Source: Paenibacillus sinensis (GTDB lineage Bacteria; Bacillota; Bacilli; Paenibacillales; Paenibacillaceae). From it: a stretch of DNA of 38,731 nt. Of this stretch, positions 33,633 to 38,731 are shown piece by piece (the stretch's first letter is position 1; every line of letters starts with the position of its first letter). The position numbers were made by a program, and so were the translations under genes. The stretch is taken from NCBI RefSeq assembly GCF_019904155.1, contig NZ_JAHCMB010000200.1, positions 23,748-62,478 on the forward strand, written 5' to 3'. The notes under the pieces were generated by a model. The model made no database searches. It was not told where the DNA came from and was given only the letters and a program-made list of their open reading frames with translations.

Positions 33633-33652
33633 ATGTTTCCAATTACATTTCT

Positions 33653-33681
33653 TTGAAATCTGCATCGCTTTACGTTACAAT
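33653..33681 (+). promoter_or_regulatory. Sigma-A promoter of the 113-residue orphan gene
   Basis: TTGAAA (33653-33658) and TACAAT (33676-33681) are separated by 17 bases. The start codon is 50 bases downstream. Confidence 0.7.
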
Positions 33682-33730
33682 GGCATAAGTAGGCGTTAGA
33701 ATACACTCAAAGCTAGAAGGAGAACGCAAG

Positions 33731-34072
33731 ATGAAACCGATTTTATCCAAAGCTCAGATCGATTATATGAAAGCCAAGAATAAGTTTGAGAATACAGCAA
33801 AAGTGATGGAGAAAGAGATTGCCGCTAAACGAGCGCTTCAGGAGATTACCCAGGAGGTTATGGAGGAGCTTGTTCAAGCTACCGGATTTCATGATTCCTA
33901 TAACGAACTTATACTGGCCGAGAACGCGTTGATCGACTGGTCCCACACCACAATCAAACACGAGAAGACATATAAAGAGAACAAGGCGGCGATCGATGCT
34001 CTCTATACTAATGTGAATTCAAGTCCTGAGAAGCGACAGGAGCTTATTCAGCTCTCCATGAAAATTCGATAA
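33731..34072 (+). CDS. Uncharacterised small helical protein
   Basis: A 113-residue hydrophilic protein that I do not recognise. It has no signal peptide or membrane segment, and is predicted from composition to be almost entirely helical, with heptad-like stretches near residues 5-48 (DYMKAKNKFENTAKVMEKEI) and 60-95. GAAGGAGAA lies eight bases before the ATG. It has its own promoter and terminator, so it is a monocistronic unit between two SLH-protein genes. A cytoplasmic coiled-coil or small regulator is possible; no function is claimed. Confidence 0.8.
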   Translation: MKPILSKAQIDYMKAKNKFENTAKVMEKEIAAKRALQEITQEVMEELVQATGFHDSYNELILAENALIDWSHTTIKHEKTYKENKAAIDALYTNVNSSPEKRQELIQLSMKIR

Positions 34073-34118
34073 TTAGCTGTCTTCAGTGATGCTGGACAGA
34101 ATTCATATATACTAACAA

Positions 34119-34160
34119 CAGCTCTTTTCCGTTTATATACTGCGGATCAGAGCTTTTTTT
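34119..34160 (+). terminator. Intrinsic terminator of the 113-residue orphan gene
   Basis: AGCTCT (34120-34125) pairs with AGAGCT (34149-34154), with CCG/CGG continuing the stem after a three-base mismatch; seven T residues follow. Confidence 0.75.
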
Positions 34161-34673
34161 ATTGGCCCGATTAGTCCAGTTCTTCAGTTCAATTGCGTTC
34201 AGCCAAAATTCAGAAAGTCCCGTTATTCTGACAGAGGTGATTTTAATAGAGATTTTCGTCGTTTGACCATGCTAAATATTGTTTATTAACTTAACAAATA
34301 TTGCATGTAACGTAATCAAGGGAAACGTGCTATACTCGTTTCCGGGGCTAGCCATGTTTTGATTATATTACCGAAAATGGACGCAGGCGCCCATGGATCA
34401 CTTCCCCAAAAAAAATTTCAAAGAGGCGCAACTTTTGAGAAACTGAAGCGTCTAAGATGTAGGGTAACAACAAAGCACGCTGAACTAATAAACCGCATTT
34501 ATCGGTTGGAAAAATTAGCTTTACGTGACTTAAGGCACATTGTATAATACTAAGGTAGAATTAGGAATCTAGTATTGTCATGCCTTGAATGTATTTACCA
34601 GTTTCTGTGATACCCGTCACAGACATTATTTATACTTAATTTGCTCAACTCGGGAAAGGGGGTGCATCGGCTA
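34161..34673 (+). other. Long AT-rich leader region of the S-layer gene
   Basis: This stretch of about 510 bases carries the S-layer promoter at 34520-34548, a lone TATACT at 34331-34336 without a matching -35, and a perfect hairpin TCTGTGA-TACCCG-TCACAGA at 34604-34623. Long regulated leaders are common for S-layer genes. A 62-codon frame from 34359 has no ribosome site and is not called. Confidence 0.6.
34520..34548 (+). promoter_or_regulatory. Sigma-A promoter of the S-layer gene
   Basis: A perfect TATAAT at 34543-34548 lies 17 bases after TTTACG (34520-34525, four of six matches). It would give a leader of about 190 bases to the main start codon, with a stem-loop at 34604-34623 inside it. 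Confidence 0.6.
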
Positions 34674-34745
34674 ATGAGTGACATGAGCTACCCAACTAAA
34701 CAAGAACCACAGTTCATGAATGTTCAAGGAGGAGAAAAAAAGGTT
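34674..34745 (+). promoter_or_regulatory. Upstream in-frame start of the S-layer gene (tandem initiation)
   Basis: ATG 34674 follows AAAGGGGGTG (34655-34664) by nine bases and is in frame with the main ATG at 34746, adding 24 polar residues (MSDMSYPTKQEPQFMNVQGG...). The main start has its own site AAGGAGGAG at 34726-34734. The middle wall protein gene of Brevibacillus brevis has a comparable pair of in-frame starts, both used. Confidence 0.55.
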
Positions 34746-37421
34746 ATGAAGAAAATTTTGTCCGTAGCACTGTCTACAGCAATGGCATTCTCGATGTTTG
34801 CCTCTGTAGCATTCGGTGAAACAGCAGCAACACCGCAAGATAAATTCGACGCTCTGAAAGCAAAGGGCATCCTGAACGGATATCCGGACGGCCAGGCTCA
34901 TCTTGAGAAGGATCTGACTCGCGCTGAGTTCGCTAAGATCGTTACCAAGCTGTTCAACCTGACTGAAGTAACTAACAAGCTGTCCTACAAAGATAAAGGA
35001 TACAACGCCAAGAACTGGGCTGTTCCTTACATCGAAGCCGTTACTGCAGCTAACCTGATGCAGGGTAAAGATACTGTTAAAGGTATCTTCGACTACAACG
35101 GTAAAGTAACAGTTGAAGAAGTGGCAACCGTTCTGGTTCGCGCTCTGAAACTGGAAACTCCTGCAACTACTGACAACAATGCATCCGCTTGGGCTAAGGG
35201 TTATGCACAGGCTGTAATCAATGCTGGTTACATCTCTGCAAGCTCGAACTTCAAGGGCAATGCAACTCGTTCCCTGGTTGTTGAAACTGCATACGCGATC
35301 AGCACTGCTACAGCTCAACCGGCTGTAACTGCCGCTGAAGCTAATAGCCCGACTGAAGTTGCTGTGACTTTCGCTAACGGCAAATCGACAACTGTTACGC
35401 TGACAACTGCTCTGGTTGAGGGTGTAGAAACGACGATTCCTGCCTTTACGTTCGAAGGCTTCACTTACAACAATGTTAAAGTAACTCTGGCAGCTCCTAA
35501 GGTTGTCTCCGTTACGACTCCGAACGCCAAGCAACTGGTTGTTAAATTCAACCGTGCGATCGATGCTTCTTCGCTGATCTCCAGCGACAAGGTTAAGGCT
35601 GGCGTAATTCAAGCAGTTTACCTCAACGGAGCACCTGCTGTAACCGTTGATGGCGCTTATGTTACCCTGAACGCAGGCGGTAATGAAGCAACGATCACTC
35701 TGCCTGGTCTGGAATACCTGAAGGGTCAATACACTGTTGTTGTAACTGACGCAGTTAAGACGACTACAGGAACTAAGTTCCCTGCATTCACTAGCCTGAT
35801 CACAGTTGCTGATACTACGGCTCCTACTGTAGCTAGCGTTTCTGCCGTAGCTAAGACAACAACTACTTCTGTAACTGTACAGTTCAGCGAGCCGGTTAAA
35901 TCGGCTGGTATCATCGCTTATGTTAACGGCGTAGCTTCTGCTGCAACGGTAGCATCTGATACTTATGATACTTTCACACTGACGACGGGAACACTGAACA
36001 GCGGATCCACTTATGATGTATCCCTGTTGAACGTAACCGACTTCGCCGGTAACGTAGCTAACCCGAACCCGATCAAGACGACTGTAACGGTAGCTTCCGA
36101 TACAGCTGCTCCGACGATCGCAAGCATCACTCCGGTTAGTGACAAATATGTTGACGTTAAGTTCAACAAGAAAGTAAACTACGAGTCCTTCGTTGCTAAC
36201 GTTCGTCTGCTGGATGCATACGGCGACAGCAAGGGAACATTCAGCGTTGTAACGACTTCCAACAAGGATACGATCAGACTGCAAGTTCCTGCAGGCTTCT
36301 CGCTTCCTTCTTCCGGAACGTTCACTGGATCGATCGTATTCGGCGCTTCCGTTAAGGATACGCTGGGCAATACTCTGGGAACAGCTCTGACTCAACCGAT
36401 CACAATCACTAAGGATACAACTGCTCCGACTGTTGCTAGCGCAGTATACACTAGTGGCAAGGGTCTGGTTGTAACGTTCTCTGAAGATGTAACGAGCTTG
36501 ACTGGCGCTCCTACGCTGATCAGCGAATCTACTGGTCAAATCGTATCCACTAATTATACTGGTGCGGTTGTAGACGGTGCTACCGTTACTTATCCGAACG
36601 TTACTGGCCTGAGCGGCAACTACACTCTGCGTCTGCCAGCAGCTCTGGTAACAGACATCTCCCTGTCTGCTAACAAGCTGTCTGCAACAGCTGTGACTGT
36701 ATCTGTAGCAACTTCCTCGACTACTGACTACACAAGACCGGTAGTAACAGGAATCACTTACACAGACAGCACTTCCGCTGACGACGTAGTTGTAACTGTA
36801 ACTGCAACTGACGAAACTGGTCTGAACGTTGCAACTCTTAAGGATCTGAACAGCTATACTCTGGGTGCAAAAGCACTGCCGAGCGGATCCTATATCTACC
36901 TGACTAGCTCCACTGGCACCAGCACTGCTCCAACTGCTGCAACAGTGAAGGTCATTATCCCTAAATCCGCTATCAGCGAAACTAAGGCTTATGACTTCGC
37001 AGCTGTAGGTATTGCAGATACGGCTGGCAACGGTGTACTGGCTAAAGTACAGTCCATCACGCTGACTGACCGCGTTGCTCCTACGCTGACTTCGGCTGCT
37101 GTATCCACTGGTGATTCTACTGTACTGGTTCTCGGATTCTCCGAAACAGTTAAGAATGTAGATGCAGCTGACTTCTCGTTCACGATCAACGGTGTTGCCA
37201 CTACGGCTACCGGATCTCTGTACACAGTTAAGAATGTTACTGCAGGCGCTGGTAACGACGCTGGCAAGTACTATGTAACATTCGCTAAGGCTGACGGTAC
37301 TCTTCTGGACCTGAACGCTAACAACATCAACACCCTGAACGTTAAGGTTGTTGATACTGCAACAATCGTTGATGGCGCTGGTAACAGCATCACAACTGGC
37401 ACTTCGGTTGATGCCAAGTAA
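34746..37421 (+). CDS. Probable S-layer protein with N-terminal SLH domains
   Basis: An 891-residue exported protein, the likely major S-layer subunit. A signal peptide spans residues 1-24 (MKKILSVALSTAMAFSMF...). SLH domains follow at about 31-72 (LTRAEFAKIVTKLF), 82-136 (VTVEEVATVLVRAL) and 147-190 (ATRSLVVETAYAI); only the first keeps an exact TRAE motif. Six Ig-like modules of roughly 100 residues begin near 250, 354, 452, 557, 660 and 775, several opening with DTTAPT-like linkers and containing VxFSExV strands. Codon use is narrow and A+T-richer than in neighbouring genes, as expected for very high expression. SLH domains anchor it to CsaB-pyruvylated polysaccharide. A UUCG-loop terminator follows. 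Confidence 0.88.
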   Translation: MKKILSVALSTAMAFSMFASVAFGETAATPQDKFDALKAKGILNGYPDGQAHLEKDLTRAEFAKIVTKLFNLTEVTNKLSYKDKGYNAKNWAVPYIEAVTAANLMQGKDTVKGIFDYNGKVTVEEVATVLVRALKLETPATTDNNASAWAKGYAQAVINAGYISASSNFKGNATRSLVVETAYAISTATAQPAVTAAEANSPTEVAVTFANGKSTTVTLTTALVEGVETTIPAFTFEGFTYNNVKVTLAAPKVVSVTTPNAKQLVVKFNRAIDASSLISSDKVKAGVIQAVYLNGAPAVTVDGAYVTLNAGGNEATITLPGLEYLKGQYTVVVTDAVKTTTGTKFPAFTSLITVADTTAPTVASVSAVAKTTTTSVTVQFSEPVKSAGIIAYVNGVASAATVASDTYDTFTLTTGTLNSGSTYDVSLLNVTDFAGNVANPNPIKTTVTVASDTAAPTIASITPVSDKYVDVKFNKKVNYESFVANVRLLDAYGDSKGTFSVVTTSNKDTIRLQVPAGFSLPSSGTFTGSIVFGASVKDTLGNTLGTALTQPITITKDTTAPTVASAVYTSGKGLVVTFSEDVTSLTGAPTLISESTGQIVSTNYTGAVVDGATVTYPNVTGLSGNYTLRLPAALVTDISLSANKLSATAVTVSVATSSTTDYTRPVVTGITYTDSTSADDVVVTVTATDETGLNVATLKDLNSYTLGAKALPSGSYIYLTSSTGTSTAPTAATVKVIIPKSAISETKAYDFAAVGIADTAGNGVLAKVQSITLTDRVAPTLTSAAVSTGDSTVLVLGFSETVKNVDAADFSFTINGVATTATGSLYTVKNVTAGAGNDAGKYYVTFAKADGTLLDLNANNINTLNVKVVDTATIVDGAGNSITTGTSVDAK

Positions 37422-37437
37422 GCTTCCTTACCGAAGC

Positions 37438-37471
37438 AAGAATAGCCTCTTCGGAGGCTATTCTTTTTTTA
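37438..37471 (+). terminator. Intrinsic terminator of the S-layer gene
   Basis: AAGAATAGCCTC (37438-37449) and GAGGCTATTCTT (37454-37465) form a perfect 12-pair stem closed by a TTCG tetraloop, with a T-tract. Confidence 0.96.
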
Positions 37472-37496
37472 TATCCACTCTTCAAGGAGGAGCTTC

Positions 37497-38030
37497 ATGA
37501 AGCCTTATGTGAAAGTATCGATCGCCGCCGGTCTTCTTGTGACCGCTATTTGGGGAGGTTCCCTTCTTAGCAATACAGCTCAAGGTGCTGATGTAGGAAA
37601 CCAGCCGGGTACTGCTGATGATCCCGTAGTCACGAAAAGTTATGTTGATCAGCAGATCCAAAAAGCGCTTCAGGGGGGCGCAGTTGTTTCAACTCCCGCA
37701 GCTACACAAACCCCTACGGCAACGGCTTCACCCACTGCTCCAGCCTCAACTTCGAGCATGGATAGCTCGATTGTTGATGTCAAACCCGGTCAGACCTTGA
37801 TTGCTTCGGCAGGCACCGAATTTATTGTACGGGCAGGTAAAGCGGTTATCGTGTCACAGGATGCCAATGGGGTTGCTGACTTGACGGATGGTCTGGATTT
37901 AACCAATGGACAAGTTGCCCCGCAGAACCATTTATTATCTTTTCCAAGAGACGGACGCGGCATTACCGTACAATCTGGACAAACACTGGGTCTGGTGGTG
38001 ATGGTCCGCGGTGGGTACACGTTGAAGTAA
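37497..38030 (+). CDS. Uncharacterised secreted protein next to the S-layer gene
   Basis: A 177-residue protein that I cannot assign to a named family. It has a signal peptide (about residues 1-30, ending NTAQG), a conserved-looking motif DDPVVTKSYVDQQIQKAL at 41-58 that may form a short helix, a Thr/Pro/Ala/Ser-rich linker at 62-88, and a compact beta-rich domain at 90-177. AAGGAGGAG lies five bases before the ATG. It follows the S-layer terminator by 26 bases, so it either depends on read-through or has an unseen promoter. The C-terminal domain could bind carbohydrate or a partner, but this is only a guess from composition. Confidence 0.8.
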   Translation: MKPYVKVSIAAGLLVTAIWGGSLLSNTAQGADVGNQPGTADDPVVTKSYVDQQIQKALQGGAVVSTPAATQTPTATASPTAPASTSSMDSSIVDVKPGQTLIASAGTEFIVRAGKAVIVSQDANGVADLTDGLDLTNGQVAPQNHLLSFPRDGRGITVQSGQTLGLVVMVRGGYTLK

Positions 38031-38194
38031 TATTAGCTTTGTCTTTTTCATCGGGGTTTATACAAGATGCAGTACAGTTCCTCATTATTTCCAAGGCTTA
38101 GCCATCCAAAACGTACAGTTTTTTCAGCGAGTCAATTCAATCAGGCGTGAGCACAATACTTCTGTAATTATCATTTTTGCAGGAGGTATGCGAC

Positions 38195-38464
38195 ATGGCA
38201 CGTGGAAATCGAAAGGTAGTACCAGAAAGCAAGGAAATGCTGAAGCGCATGCAATTTGAAATTGCCTCTGAATTTGGCTTATACGAGCCTGTTTCGACAG
38301 CGGGGGCCGACACGGAGTTCGCGTCCGAACTCGGGATGACGGGGGCTTCTGGTATCATGCAAACCCCTTATTTGGGTCAACTGACTTCCCGGGAAAATGG
38401 CTCCGTTGGGGGAGAAATCACAAAGCGGCTTGTGGCGCAGGCCGAACAGGTCCTTTTCAAATAA
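38195..38464 (+). CDS. Alpha/beta-type small acid-soluble spore protein with an insertion
   Basis: An 89-residue spore DNA-binding protein. The N-terminal helix with the GPR protease site FEIASEFG (residues 21-28) and the C-terminal signature TSRENGSVGGEITKRLV (64-80) are canonical. Between them lie about 35 residues, roughly 27 more than in standard alpha/beta SASPs, and this insert carries a second GPR-like site TEFASELG (40-47). An earlier in-frame start exists at 38177, but AGGAGG at 38181-38186 puts the ribosome on ATG 38195. Expression is expected under sigma-G in the forespore; no clear sigma-G promoter was found in the 165-base gap upstream. The SASP identity is secure. Confidence 0.93.
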   Translation: MARGNRKVVPESKEMLKRMQFEIASEFGLYEPVSTAGADTEFASELGMTGASGIMQTPYLGQLTSRENGSVGGEITKRLVAQAEQVLFK

Positions 38465-38516
38465 GAATCCCGGCAAACAAGAATTATTCGCAATTGGAAC
38501 GGCGGGCTATCTTCTT

Positions 38517-38543
38517 AAGAAGACGGTTCAGCCGTTTCTTCTT
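38517..38543 (+). terminator. Possible terminator hairpin after the SASP gene
   Basis: AAGAAGACGG (38517-38526) pairs with CCGT-TT-CTTCTT (38532-38543) with a two-base bulge; no T-run follows, so efficiency is doubtful. Confidence 0.4.
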
Positions 38544-38566
38544 GTTCGGAATCGGTTTCCCTTAGA

Positions 38567-38595
38567 TTGACAGCCAAAGTCAAATACGATAAGAT
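38567..38595 (+). promoter_or_regulatory. Strong sigma-A promoter at the right edge
   Basis: A consensus TTGACA (38567-38572) and TAAGAT (38590-38595) are exactly 17 bases apart. The predicted transcript start is near 38602. No gene start follows within the window. Confidence 0.7.
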
Positions 38596-38611
38596 GACTT
38601 TTGAGGAAAAC

Positions 38612-38644
38612 CGACCTTTTCTATAAGGAAAAGGTTGATTTTTT
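38612..38644 (+). terminator. Terminator-like hairpin about ten bases after a predicted transcript start
   Basis: ACCTTTTC (38614-38621) pairs with GAAAAGGT (38628-38635), extended by G-T and C-G pairs; six T residues (38639-38644) follow. Its closeness to the promoter at 38567 suggests an attenuator or a very short transcript. Confidence 0.6.
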
Positions 38645-38691
38645 GAAATATAAGAATTCATACCTTCAAGCTAAACTTGGCCTTATATTTC
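38645..38691 (+). other. Inverted repeat at the window end
   Basis: GAAATATAAG (38645-38654) and CTTATATTTC (38682-38691) are perfect inverted repeats 27 bases apart. They enclose a smaller CAAG/CTTG hairpin. The element directly follows the T-tract of the preceding hairpin and may be part of a leader RNA or an operator. Confidence 0.5.
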
Positions 38692-38731
38692 CCGAAAACA
38701 CTTATCAGCAAAAGATGCGACAGACTTTATT

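Noticed and set aside
34359..34547. 62-codon basic ORF in the S-layer leader
   Set aside because: TTG start without a ribosome site, overlapping the predicted S-layer promoter.
34671..36539. 622-codon open frame on the minus strand across the S-layer gene
   Set aside because: It is Ser/Arg/Cys-rich nonsense arising from the narrow codon use of the real gene on the plus strand.

Overview
The window reads as a chromosomal segment of an endospore-forming, motile Firmicute with an S-layer, most probably Paenibacillus or a close relative. The order of the first half matches the Bacillales block mntP-ywlE-ywlG-glyA-upp-mnaA-atp operon-ywzB-murA-spoIID-spoIIQ-spoIIID-mbl-flhO-flhP-fabZ. The second half (phosphohexomutase, DUF5693 protein, csaB, tagA-like, tagO-like, two SLH-domain proteins) is the arrangement I associate with Paenibacillus. 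All recognised genes lie on the + strand. I saw no insertion sequences, prophage, CRISPR array, tRNA or rRNA.

Layout. 1-5.9 kb: manganese exporter, protein-arginine phosphatase, a ZTP riboswitch with terminator in front of ywlG-glyA, then upp and the UDP-GlcNAc 2-epimerase. The rpiB gene that sits between ywlE and ywlG in B. subtilis is absent. 6.0-13.6 kb: a complete F1Fo ATP synthase operon (atpZ-like, I, B, E, F, H, A, G, D, C) from one good promoter to one strong terminator. It has structured intercistronic spacers after atpE and on both sides of atpG. 13.8-18.7 kb: ywzB, a structured-looking leader and murA, then the sporulation genes spoIID, spoIIQ (sigma-F-type promoter) and spoIIID (sigma-E-type promoter). 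18.7-22.5 kb: mbl, the flagellar rod/hook genes flhO-flhP (sigma-D-type promoter), a small EpuA-like membrane protein and fabZ. 22.6-29.7 kb: a cell-wall polysaccharide module. 29.9-38 kb: a 1210-residue protein with C-terminal SLH domains, a 113-residue orphan, the probable S-layer protein with N-terminal SLH domains, a secreted protein of unknown function and an alpha/beta-type SASP. The last 160 bases hold a good promoter running straight into a terminator-like hairpin.

How the genes fit together. MnaA makes UDP-ManNAc. The TagO/WecA-like enzyme starts the polymer on undecaprenyl phosphate, and the TagA-like enzyme would add ManNAc. CsaB pyruvylates the secondary cell-wall polysaccharide, and that ketal is the ligand of SLH domains. 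The two SLH proteins are therefore probable clients of the enzymes encoded just upstream. Most of the window is conserved housekeeping sequence. The less explained items are the murA leader, the intercistronic repeats of the atp operon, a 21-codon leader ORF before the DUF5693 gene, the tandem starts of the S-layer gene, the two uncharacterised proteins near it, and the element at the right edge.
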